Position numbers and translations under genes: made by a program
The notes under the pieces: model-generated
The model's database searches: none
Seen by the model: only the letters and a program-made list of their open reading frames with translations
What the model was told of the DNA's origin: nothing
Shown here: piece after piece, positions 50,697 through 61,940 of the stretch
How positions within the stretch are numbered: the first letter of the stretch is position 1
How the letters are laid out: the number at the start of each line of letters is the position of its first letter
Origin: Pempheris klunzingeri
Taxonomy: Eukaryota; Chordata; Actinopteri; Acropomatiformes; Pempheridae
NCBI RefSeq assembly: GCF_042242105.1
Contig: NC_092014.1
Span: 2,284,874-2,348,873, forward strand
Reading direction: 5' to 3'
DNA length: 64,000 nt

Positions 50697-53307
50697 ATGA
50701 AGGGACTTGTGGTGTTTCTTTTGGCAGTTCTTGGCTGCAGTCTGGCTGAAGGGATCGAGGTGCAGAAATGTGCGCTAAAGGACAAACTGGCGCAGGCGAT
50801 TGGCCACCTGCTGGGCTCGAACGGAGAAGCGGACTCCTTACTAGCCAAGAGTAAGTACTGATAGTGACCCTCACATGAGAAACACTGAAACTATCACTGC
50901 TTTTGACGATAAATGCATGTTTCATTTTTTTCTTTCTCAGTTACAAGTAAGAAATTCAATATTTGTTTAATGTTATTCATGATATTTTTGTGACTAAGTG
51001 ATTGGTTCTGAGACTTGAACAAAGACTTTAAGGGAATCCTGGACTGAGCCAACAAGATCTGATTTTATGGAAACGAAAAATGAAAATCGTTAGGAATCAT
51101 CCTCTGGGGACCGAGAACATTCACAGCAAACTGAATAGCAGTCTGCTCAGCAGTACCAAGACAAAGAGCGCCATGATGGGACCTTATTTGGGAAAAAATA
51201 AAAACCTTTTGATCCCATTTGAATTGTGCCATGAATTACACACATGACAGTTTAGAAAAAATAATTTAGCAAGTGCAACAAAGTTGTAAATTATCTTTTA
51301 AAATGATGAACATCATGTGTGCAATTCATGCCACAATTCAAGTTATTTGAATTTTGAATTATTCGTAATTAACGTACATATTTTTCCCAAAATAAGGGCC
51401 TCCTCTCTCTATTTGGAGGTACATATAAGGAAAATAATAAAAAGCCTGCAGGAGAATTAACCCCCCACCAACACAAATCAAAACAGAAAAAAAGATTTTA
51501 CATTTCAAACAGTAGTCAGTGGTATTGAATTCATTATAAGAGTTTAAAAAAAGTAGATTGGAGAAGTTGGAGTTGGAGTTGAAGTTGGAGAGAAAGGGTC
51601 TCAGGTTGAAGCACCAACAGTCTCAGGAACTGTGAAAAGACTTTTAATGTAGTTTAGAAGTGGAAACGGATCCTTTTAATGAAAATCTGATTTCCAGTGT
51701 CCAGCTGTCGAGCGTCGGAGGGGCGGCATGTTTCCATTTTAGAAGTTAGGCATGTCTGGATAGCAGAATAGTGAAGGCAGTGATGCGTTTGGTTGCAGTG
51801 GGCATGTTTAGAGTGGCCTGAAAGCACTGTTATCAGTTCGGGGGGTGATAGGGTTGTTAAAGGATTTTAAAGATGCTGAACCACAGTGTCTGTCAGCACA
51901 GAACATATGCACACGACCTGAGAGTTCTGTGGAGGACTTTGCATTGCAGTAATCCACGGCTGGCACATATGGACAGTGAATGCACCAGGTTGCTTCACTG
52001 GTCATCTGAGAGGGCATCTCCCATGGAGGTGATGTGTTTCAGCTTGTGTCTCTCTCCTCTGCCCTGCCCTCAGTCATCTGCCACGTGGAGTTGGGATCAA
52101 ATTTTGACACCAACACGGTGACAAAGCTGTATCCCGGGCAGGAGTACGGATGCAGGAAGAACGTGGGGACTTCAAACACAGACGAGGACGTCTGGATTCT
52201 CTACGGCCTTTTCCAGCTCAGCGATCACCTGGTCTGCAGCAACGGCACGGCTGAGGATCAGGGGATCTGTAACATGGACTGCAACAGTGAGTTTCAATTC
52301 CAGTTTGGGTTTGGCTTATATCACAGGCTGTATATCACAGGCTGTATATCACAGGCTGTATATTATAGGCTGTATATTATAGGCTGTATATCAAAGGCCG
52401 TGTATCGTAGGTTTCACCCATTGGTTTGTGGATCGCTATTTTCCTCGAGTTTCACTTTATGGGCGACGCCATCTTGGTTTTTGGGAGCCAAGATGGCGGA
52501 GGAGGAGTTCATTCCTGGTCTGTTTTCCTCTAAATGGGACCATAATTTACAAAATGAACATCCTGCTGTGCTGAAGAAGACCTGAAGAGACCATAAACTC
52601 AGTAGGAAAATGTTCACTGAGCTAATAAATCAAGTGACAATTCAGCTCATTTTCTCATTGACTTCCACTCATTCACACTTCATTTCATTAGCGAGGACGC
52701 AGGTTTAAGGCTCCTCAGCAGCATTCAGCTTCACTTTTCAGACGTCCACTCCTTTTATACAGTCTGTGGCTTGTATCTACATGTAATCTTCATTTTAACA
52801 TCTAAAATCTATCTAAAACATTAACAGGAGATTAAGTTAACGGGATATTTTTCACTCACTCAAAGTTACTCGCACCTCAAACTTGTTTTTCATCTCCAGA
52901 GTTGCTTGACGACGACATACAGGATGACATCGCCTGCGTGCTGAATATCGTCAACGCTCTTGAGTAAGTAAACGTTTGTGGCCTGAAGGTTTAAGCCCAC
53001 AGAGAGTTGGTTTTTTGCCCGTTATTACTGAACTGCAGGCGAAAAACTTGCTGTGAATGAAATGTTTTTCTACTCTGACTGTCTCCACAGCAACGTAGGT
53101 TCAGGGGAAGCTGCAAACTTGAGAAAAATGTAAGTTATCTGATTTTGATACACAAAATCAATACAGTCAGTTTACTTAACGAGCGCACAATTGAATACCT
53201 CAAGTAATTTTTAATCTCCTCTGTTTGATTACAGGATCAGACTCATCTTCCAGAGAGAGTGCAGATATATATCACCTGATGAGTACTTCGCTGAATGCTC
53301 AGGCTAA
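50697..53307 (+). CDS. Secreted non-catalytic lysozyme-C/alpha-lactalbumin-fold protein, second tandem gene
   Basis: Exons 50697-50850, 52074-52286, 52900-52963, 53091-53129 and 53235-53307 join in phase to 180 residues; AATAAA is at 53382-53387. A signal peptide (MKGLVVFLLAVLGCSLAEG) precedes VQKCALKDKLAQAIGHLL. YGLFQLSDHLVC, GICNMDC and KLLDDDIQDDIAC align with alpha-lactalbumin and calcium-binding lysozymes, and the three loop Asp are conserved. The eight framework cysteines are present, plus one extra in EYGCRKN. The positions of the catalytic Glu and Asp are Gly and Leu, so it should not cleave peptidoglycan. The Cys2-Cys3 interval is 51 residues, about 17 longer than in lysozyme, at the point where the neighbouring gene carries its giant insertion. 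The C-terminal part is encoded by two exons instead of one; the small exon 53091-53129 adds NVGSGEAANLRK. A TATA-like TATTTATAT is at 50652-50660. It is clearly a diverged tandem paralogue of the gene at 45328-49115. Confidence 0.85.
52405..52770. mobile_element. Dispersed repeat family 2, copy 4, inverted (intron of second lysozyme-fold gene)
   Basis: Reverse orientation relative to the other copies: CACCCATTGGTTTGTGGATC at the left, CTAAATGGGACCATAATTTA in the middle and TTTTATACAGTCTGTGG at the right end. Preceded by a short ATCACAGGCTGTAT tandem repeat (52320-52400). Confidence 0.65.
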
Positions 53308-53929
53308 ATTCATTTAAGGGCGTCATTATCACTGCGAAGATGAGCTTTGTCTCAAATGAGCGCCCAGCGATTTATGGCAAAAATAAAGTGAAGCATATTG
53401 TTGTTGTCGTTGTTTTCATTTCCATAATCTATAGAAAATAAATCTATGATATTTTGAGATTAAACATCTCATCTCTATTGCCTATTGAAGAATGACTTTA
53501 GTGGTCCTCTTGTCCTGTAGTGAAATGTGTCCACAGTTGGTGGATTGATTATCACATTCATGTCCCCCTGGATGGTCTGAAATCGTGCTGGTACTTCACA
53601 TCATTATCGTTTGTAACGTCTGAAAACAAACCAGGCTGATGAGATCTAACCACACATGGCAAATCAACCGCATTTATTGATTATTGGACAATAAAGGGCA
53701 GAGGAACTCAGCAGCAGCAGGAACAACAGCAACACGATCATCCCATTGGGAAACGGGTTTGTGTCCACCTGATGAACTCCGGTTTGGTCTCCACCAACTC
53801 CTGAGAAGCCGCTTCATGTTCTCCATGTTCTTCACCAGCTCGTCTGTAGCTGTCTCTGGTTGCTGTTTGGTGCTGAGCAGGTCGTGCACGGCGGCTTCAT
53901 CACACTCTCACTCATAATCCATCAAAACT

Positions 53930-54663
53930 GGTCAGTGGCCCTTCATACCGCGACGCTGTAGGCGTCAGGTGACCTACACAGTGATGGTGTTGACCCATAA
54001 GAACCCTCTAAGTAAAATTAACAGACTAAATTGACCACAAGGAACTTATTTTTGAGATACTACCCCGACTGTCCACGATCTGAAATGTTAAATGTGTCAC
54101 AGCTTTATTTTTAGAAGCTTTAGAGCTGTTTAATTGTTTGAAACTCACCTTTTACTAACAAAAACTGTTTAAAATCAGCTGGTTGTCTCACGGGTGTTCA
54201 TCAGGCAGACCACCATTTTGGAAACGGTCACTGGGTCACATGACTGAAGCAGGAAGTTCAGTATCTGCCACTGAGGGACTTCTGGAGGTAAATTCACGGA
54301 TAAAAAGCTGTAAAGGGACATTTCCAGGATATTTAAAAGGTCTGTGACACCTGTATGGGTTCTTATGGGTTAAGATGACCTTTGTCAAAACGGTAACAAT
54401 AATATTCACGTTGTGAAATGGTTGCAGTTTAGTTAGGTTTAGGCACCAACATGACTTGGTTAGGTTTAGAAAAATGGTTCATTGTTTGGGTTAGAAGTTA
54501 CATAATCAGTTAAGAGGAAGTCAGTCTTAACGTTTGGTTCCAAAGTGGAAACGAACACTTTTCTTACGACGTTTCCTGACTTTAGAAGCCCGTGAAAGCA
54601 TCACGCTGGAAGGTCGTGACCATAAATGTTCATTCAGTGTTATATTTTGAAGGGCCACTGACC
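53930..54663. mobile_element. Non-autonomous DNA transposon with 16-bp terminal inverted repeats
   Basis: The left end GGTCAGTGGCCCTTCA is matched by the right end TGAAGGGCCACTGACC in perfect inversion, 734 bp apart. The interior has GTTAGGTTTAGGCACCAAC-type sequence common in fish repeats and no ORF. A clear target-site duplication is not visible. It sits between the second lysozyme-fold gene and the smim28-like gene. Confidence 0.7.
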
Positions 54664-54890
54664 AAGCTGTTGTATTTGGCGGGTTTGTTTATCAGAGCTT
54701 GTTTGATGATGCTGGAAGAGCGCTGAGACGGTAAAAGCACCGTAAAACCAAAACTAGGAGCTAAAAGAGGCTAAAAAGCTCTACAGGGCTGCAGAGTTGA
54801 GTGGTGATTGCATAAGTATGATTTACAATTAACAAAGTTATCAAAACAGCAAATGTTGGAGTTATAATGTCTTTTTTCGCTGCGGCGTTA

Positions 54891-57462
54891 TCACACATAT
54901 CGACCGCTGGACTTGAGCTCTGGACACAGCTTGGCCTCCAGATCTTCTATCTTTATCGACTCCGTGTCCTTGGAGCTGGAGAGGCTGGCGGCCCGGGTGA
55001 TCTTGGTGAGCGTTTCCTCGTAGGGTGGCGGCAGGTAGACCATGACGAAGACCCCGTCCGACCCGTCGGAGCTGGTGCTGGTGTGGCGCTCTGCGTTCCT
55101 GGTCAGGGAGGAGAGGAACTCGGCGCTGCTCTCCGCGTCCTCGAGGTCCAGAGCGATGATGTTGGCCAGGCTCAGTTTGCTGCGGGAACACCGGCGGTAG
55201 ACCAGAACCACCAGGAGAGCCAGCAGGAGGACGGAGACGATGGGCAGGACGACGTAAAGCACCAGCTCCGACTTTCTGTTGTCCCCCAGGTTCAGCTCAT
55301 TCCAGTTGTAGCCCTGGACACCAACAAAGAAGACATATTTAGTGATTTAAAGGAGAAACAAGTGCCCCCATTTGTATATGTCATGGCGTCTACATGACTT
55401 CTGAGTAAAAAGTACAATATTTCCCTCTGAAATGTGGTGACACAAAAGCAGAAAGTAGCATGATTCTGTATTTAAGTACAGTTCTTGTGTAAATGTGTAA
55501 ATCACTGATAAGAGTATAAAATGAAATGGGTTGTGCATCAGTTGATAAAGTTGTGTTCCTCTTTTATTCATTCCTTTCGTCACAGTCTAGTTTTAGTTTA
55601 TTGTTTGACTTCATGTTGTGTTCTTTTCCCCTGCAAATGTCCTGTAAATAAAGTTTTAAAGTGTTTAACCATCAAATCACCTCAAAGTATCGTTCATAAA
55701 ACATACAGACACAGAGGTCATCTTTAGTCTCCCTGCAAAGCTTTAAAACGTTTCCCTCCCTCTCTGGGAAGGCAGGATTTATCAGACCCATCTTTAGTTT
55801 TCAGTGAAGTGAACGTTGCAGATTGAGAGCGAACAGCAGCAGCCGTAAATCTGCAGCGCTGCTCATCTCGCATTACAAACCCAGAGTCTGTGTTTGATCC
55901 AGACAAGGCAGGCCATCCTGCACCCTTCCAGCTGCGAGGGAACAACATGTGAACAACATCCGCTCAGTGTCCCAAATTCCCCCCCTGCCTCAGTTTTTCT
56001 AGCAATTAGTTAATGCTGCCTGGGTGACCCGGCAGCCTGCAGACTCCTCTGCAGGACCGCAACAGTTTTAAATCTCAATCTGTCTGAGTGTGACTCTGCT
56101 GAATGAGGCTTAAGGGACTCTCAAAGAAAGAAAGAAAGACAGACATTCTGCATTTTAAGCCTCCGTTTGCTCGTAATAAAAGTCATAATTTAGCACCGGT
56201 ACAGAATAAATAACCCCCAGTTTTCCTTTGTGCAGTTACAAACACTTTCGTGTCAAACAAATTAGAGGCTTTCTCAACTTTTTCTGGCTCAAGATCCCAT
56301 TTTAGACTCCAAAACTCCCATGAATTCAGCGGTTGGGAAGTTTTTGTTTATTTTATTCTGTTTCTTAGGGATGAATAAAGGGTTTATACTGTTCAGCATT
56401 TAAACAATGGGGCTGCTCACACTTTTACAATAAAATAAAGTCAATAAATCAGCTTTAGAAATCTCCTTCGACCACACACAGTCTAATGTTGAGATTTATT
56501 TACCTACTGAACCGACTATTTAATGTTTATTTGATAGGGTTGCATGGACCAGTGCTATTGATACTTGATTTAAAGTGTTTGAAAGTTAAGTAAACAGTGT
56601 TTTTGATGCTCAGACAGTAAATCCTGCAGCATCAGAGTCTGAACTACTTTATATAGAGGCACACAGTCCAGTCCAGGGGGCCCAACCTGAGGGTCGGGGC
56701 CCTCCTCAGGGTCACAGACAAATCTGAGAGGTCCTCACATGATGAATGGGAGAGGAGCAAAGTTCATTTTCTACATTTTGAAAGTTTTTCTGTGTTTGCT
56801 TTTTTTTGTGTGGTATTTGTGGTTTGGCCTCTTGTGGCATTTGAATAACTTTGAATAGAAGTAAATTAAAGACGAACTCACATTTTGTTTAGAACTGCCG
56901 GCAGATCTGAACCCAGCGGCCCAAAGAAGACTTATCATTAGTTTTCCTTTTTAAAAACATGAAGTTGTGATGTAACTAAAGCTGTCAGATGATGTAGTGG
57001 AGTTAAAAGTACAACATATAAAGTAAAAAACTCAACCAAAGTGCAGATAGTTCTTAATTTCCTTCATGCATTTAGGGACATTGCACCACTGCCGTCCCTT
57101 AACAGATACAGATCAACAGATCATCTACAACTACACGACTCTGACGTGAGAAACGATCTCAGTCCAGATCCATTTTGAATGTAAGAGCGACCCCAGCAGC
57201 CGGCTGGGTCACAGGATGTTCAGCAGCATTTTGGGTTGTTGTCAAGACGCCAGAGTCTCCAAAGATGGGCTGAACTTTGTGTATAAAAAAAATGAAGCAG
57301 AAAACATCTGGAATATTTACAATTCATCTATAAACGAGTGTGTTCCCTCTGAACTGCACACACCTGCTTCTCCTTTGTTGGAGGTGATCCTGTCACCCAG
57401 TCGTACGACCCTCTCCCTGCTGGGCCGAACCTCATCCAGCTGCTCTCCAGAAGCACCCGCAT
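54891..57462 (-). CDS. smim28: SMIM28-like single-pass membrane protein
   Basis: Two exons, 57364-57462 and 54891-55313, join in phase 0 to 173 residues. The N terminus reads MRVLLESSWMRFGPAGRGSY followed by DWVTG, very similar to what I recall of human SMIM28 (MRGLL.SSWKKFG.AGRGTYEW). One hydrophobic segment (LYVVLPIVSVLLLALLVVLV) is followed by YRRCSRSK, giving a type III-like or Nout topology with a basic stop-transfer. The cytoplasmic tail has YLPPPYEETLTK, a PPxY motif that can bind WW domains of NEDD4-type ubiquitin ligases, matching the LPPSYEEAT of SMIM28. It also has a Ser-rich and acidic tail (SSSKDTESIKIEDLEAK). Function is not established. Orthology rests on the N-terminal motif, the membrane segment and the PPxY; a different small membrane protein of the same family remains possible. 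Confidence 0.7.
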
Positions 57463-57776
57463 GACGCTCAGGTGACGGCGGCGGATGGACGGATGGTGAA
57501 AGTGTGTGTTTGCGGAGTTAATAGATGGTGAACAGCTGAAGCATCCAGCTGTTGTTGTCCAGTGGCGTGCACAGAGGAGGGAGCAGGGAGGGGATGGCTG
57601 TTGGCCGGGTTGGGGGGGGGGTTGGTTGGTTGGTTGGTTGGAGGGTGAGGAGGGTGAGGAGGGTGGGGTGGGAGGAGTCACGAGCTAAGCAGCTGCTCAC
57701 ATGCCGACACATGCAGTAGAGCAACAGGATTCAGGCCAATGATGGGATTTAGAGCCCTGAAGCTGCCCTATATCAC

Positions 57777-57779
<3 letters not shown>

Positions 57780-57852
<73 letters not shown>
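57780..57852. repeat. TG microsatellite upstream of smim28-like gene
   Basis: About 36 TG units. Two further TG arrays at 57969-58009 and 58461-58544 lie within 700 bp. Confidence 0.95.
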
Positions 57853-57853
<1 letters not shown>

Positions 57854-57965
57854 ATCCAGTTGGTGCACCAGTGAAGCTCAGTGACAGAAAAAGGTGGAGC
57901 TCCTCTTTAGATTAGACACGTGGAACAAAACACTGATTGTTGATTGAATTAAACAGTTGTTGCAT

Positions 57966-58009
<44 letters not shown>

Positions 58010-58011
<2 letters not shown>

Positions 58012-58340
58012 CACAGAGTAAAAATACTCTTCAGAAGTAAAAGTACTGCATTAAAGATGTCACTACAGTAAAAGTGGACCCCAGGAAGAGCGGTAGCTAT
58101 GAATAAATAAAAAAGAATATAAATAAAAAGTAAATAAATAAATAAAAAAGTAAATAAATAAACAAAAAAGTAAATGTAAAATGAATGAATAAATGAATAA
58201 ATAAATAATAAATAAATTAACAAATAAAAAAGAAAAAGTAAATAAATAAAAAAATTAATTAATAAATAAAAACAAATAAAAAATAAAAAGGAAATTTATC
58301 AATAAAAGACTAAAAAGAAAATAAATAAAAAATAAATACA
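58010..58340 (+). mobile_element. LINE-like tail with AATAA expansion, copy 1
   Basis: CACAGAGTAAAAATACTCTT, AGTAAAAGTACTGCATTAAA and GACCCCAGGAAGAGCGGTAG are followed by a long AATAAATAAA array. The same sequence in the same order recurs at 61640-61940. The CCCCAGGAAGAGC segment is typical of a fish LINE 3' UTR, followed by its A-rich terminal repeat. Confidence 0.6.
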
Positions 58341-58459
58341 TGAAAAGTTAATTAATTAATTAGTACTTCAGTACAGTATTTGAGTAAATGTCCTCAGTGA
58401 CATTCAAAATACATGTATCACTTGAGAAGAACCTGATTGGTGGCAAATATCTGTGCTGA

Positions 58460-58523
<64 letters not shown>

Positions 58524-59918
58524 TTGTGTGTGTGTGTGTGTGAGGCAGAGGGTCACACACAGCAGTGAGTCGGCCTGCGTGTGGCTCTGCAGCCTCTTTA
58601 CATTAATCCTCACTGAAATATTGCACGAGAGAGAAAATACCTGAAAAGGTTTTCTGATTAAATATCTATAGGAGGGAGGATTATGAGGAACGAGGCCGCG
58701 GTGTGACGAAGGTCATCACACTGATCTGGTTTTTGATCACTGAAATTGATTTTTTAGAACCAGGAAGATCCTTGTTTTATTCACATTGTTTAGTCCTGTA
58801 TTGTTTGTACTGCATAGTCTTATATATTCATATATATTAATATTATTATTATTATATATTCCTATATAGTCCTGAAATGCTGTAAAACATTTTTATTTAT
58901 GATATTTATTGAATAATTTCATAATATTATTATTATTATTGTTGTTGTTTGATAAATCTCGTATCATTTTATTAACATTTCCTTCTATAACACACAATAT
59001 ACACCTTTGCAAAGCTCCTTTGCCGATGAAGGCAGAGAGATGTGGCTGAAAGCTGTGGGAAAAGGCAGTAAGTGGACCTTTTGTTCTCGTCTGCCTGTGG
59101 CTTTTACTGCTGGGAAAAGACTAATGAATGTGATGTATAAGATGAGATGATATGAAAAAAATTGCGCTGAGGAATATTTTGAGAATTTCAAAATAAATGT
59201 AACAATACAGTTAAATAAATTTAGATTTTCACAACAAGATACAACACAAGACAAGATACAAACACATTTTACCCAACAGGTAATAATAAAATGTTCATAA
59301 AACAAACAGAGATTATACAGCACACATAAAATAACACCTGAGCTCCTTGGTAAGTATCAATCCTTAATCAATGAGGATTCTGGGTTCTATTGATTGTAAA
59401 TGTGAGGATAAGAAAATCCTGATTAACCCAAATACCTGTTTGGATAAACGAGCTAAAGGATTCTACTTTTATTCTTCTGCTCTTTCACTGTTTTCCCCTT
59501 TTCGGTCTCACCGATCAATGATATCATTTCAGCTGTGTTCAGTATCAGAGGATCCTGTTCAGACTCGACACAGAAGCTCAGGAGTCCCGCTGAGGCTCCA
59601 TTTTTTTTTTCCACCCAGATTTATAAGTCGGCAAACTGTGTACTCACTCCACTTTAAATCCTCAACACGCCTCCAATCAAGGGATTTAAAGAAGCCGTCA
59701 AGCCGCGACTGCTGATGGAGATGAGAGATGATGAGCGTGACGACTCGATGCCTCGTCCGGTCACACACAAAAAAAAAAACAGCTAAAGAACTGTGGTGTA
59801 AAAGCAGAAGTAAAACACCTGCTGCGTCTTCATCCCAGTCAAAATGTTTCTTCTGACAGTAAATCTGAGGAACAGTTTGCCAGGAAGTCTCGAAGAACTG
59901 GAGGGTGTCTTAATAAGA

Positions 59919-59979
59919 GATAACGCCCGACGAGGAGTCCGTTACTTCCTGATAACGGACTCCTCGAAAGGGCGTTATC
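59919..59979. repeat. Short inverted repeat (hairpin)
   Basis: The left arm GATAACGCCC, GA, CGAGGAGTCCGTTA is complementary to the right arm TAACGGACTCCTCG, AAA, GGGCGTTATC. The 8-base loop is CTTCCTGA and there is one small internal mismatch. It is GC-rich in AT-rich surroundings, so probably the core of a small foldback element. Confidence 0.8.
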
Positions 59980-61639
59980 CCGCTCATACTACAGTCACCT
60001 GGTCAAGAACAAAAAATTAACACCATTCATTCATATTTTCATGCGTTCACAAGCTGTAACTCTTTTATATACTGAATAATTTGCACCGGCATCCTCGTAC
60101 TGACACAACAGAATAGGTCGACTCCCAAAACGACATAATACATGAGTGTTTTTGGCGCCCTCTGTAGGACGAATGGGGACCAGAAAGCAAGCAAGCAAAT
60201 GCCTCAAGTTTGGTTAAGTTTAGGCGCCAAAACTACTTTGATTATGGTTCAAATTGATATGTTATAAGTTAGAATGGGACATGAACAGCGCCCTACATGG
60301 ACCGAGTCGCTCACCGTCACAACACCGTACTTCAGAGTATTTACATAATCACTGGGTCGCCCACGGAAACGCTGGTCGTTTAACCCTTTCAGGCATAAAT
60401 TATAATAACCTCAGTGTTTTTATTCTTCTTTATTCATGAAAAACAAGATTTTAACTTTATTTTTCTTCAACCCATATTTTATAAAGATGTTTTTACATGT
60501 CCACTAGTTGAAATACAGCTCCTGATGCATGATGTACACTTCAGTGGACATGTGATTAATCATCATTTCCTCCCAATATAAAATCAATACTTGCAAAATT
60601 TTAACAATTGCATGACTCCTTAGATGTTACTTGATGTCTCCATATTTTTCTTACCTGCACAGGTTTCTTTTTCTAGAAGGTTTGAACAGAAAGAAAATGA
60701 GCACCTTGGTGTTTCTGTCTGTCTGTCGGCCATCTTGGCTTCACTCTGAGTGGATGAGATGATGCAGCAGCTTCACTGTAGCGGCTGATGTGCAGCTACG
60801 CCATCAAAACTCATGCATATAGAAGAAAACAGCTTCTGAAGAGCTGCACTCTGAAGTCACCTCTGTGCATGAAAGGGAAAACCGGCCGCTGATGTTTTTC
60901 TTCAGAGCGAGAACGAGCTGGTTTCATCTCCACGTTTGAGTCACCTGATAAATGATCTTCCAACATCATACATTTTATCCTACGTTTTTTTAAAAAGAGG
61001 AATATGTGAGCATGTTGTTTGAATGAATTAATTTTACGGCGCTGAAATTCAGAAGTTAGCGGGGAAACCTTTGAGTCAGCATCCCGTACGTGCACATAAC
61101 TGGCTGCTCTCCACTTCATGGATGTGATTTAACAGGATTTTATTATTTTTTTCTTCCCTCTTTGTAATCAATCAAGATTAATCTGAACTCGCCTGCTATC
61201 AGCAGATGGAATAACTGGGCAGATGGATTATCACTGAAGTAGGAACAGTAATCCAAAAAATAAAAAATAAAAGATAAACTCGCTCTCACGCCACGGCAGC
61301 CTCATCAGCGATGATTAGCCTGTCTGGGTCGAGCTGTTTGCTTTCCAGCCTAAAATATACTCATGTAATATAATAGTCGGCGTTGATGCTGTGGTGAAAC
61401 ACAAACATGCAAATAACGATGGTGTTTTTGGGTTTTTTTTTTAATGTGTGTGTGTGTTTTTCCAAGTTTTGCTTCAGGCCCCTTAGTTTCAGTGAAAGTA
61501 AAACCTTAACTAAAATGGGATCAGCAGTTAAATTCACACGTGCAGCAGTATAAATATATACATGATAAATAAAATGTCTTGTTGTGGTGGATTGATTGTT
61601 CTTACTGTAGATCCAACACTTTTTATTCAAGATAATTGT

Positions 61640-61940
61640 CTTCCCACAGAGTAAAAATACTCTTCAGAAGTAAAAGTACTGCATTAAAAATGTCACTACA
61701 GTAAAAGTGGACCCCAGGAAGAGCGGTAGCTATGAATAAATAAAAAATAATAAAAAATAAATAAACAAAAAAGTAAATGTAAAATGAATGAATACATACA
61801 TTTACAAATAAAAAACAAATAAAAAATAAAAAAGTAAATAAATAAAAAATAAATTAATAAATAAAAAAATAAAAAGTAAATTAATAAATAAAAAAATAAA
61901 AAGGAAATAAATAAAAAATAAATACATGAAAAGTAAATTA
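61640..61940 (+). mobile_element. LINE-like tail with AATAA expansion, copy 2
   Basis: Near-identical to the first about 90 bp of the segment at 58010, then an independently expanded AATAAA array. The start of both copies is CCACAGAGTAAAAATACTC. Confidence 0.6.
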
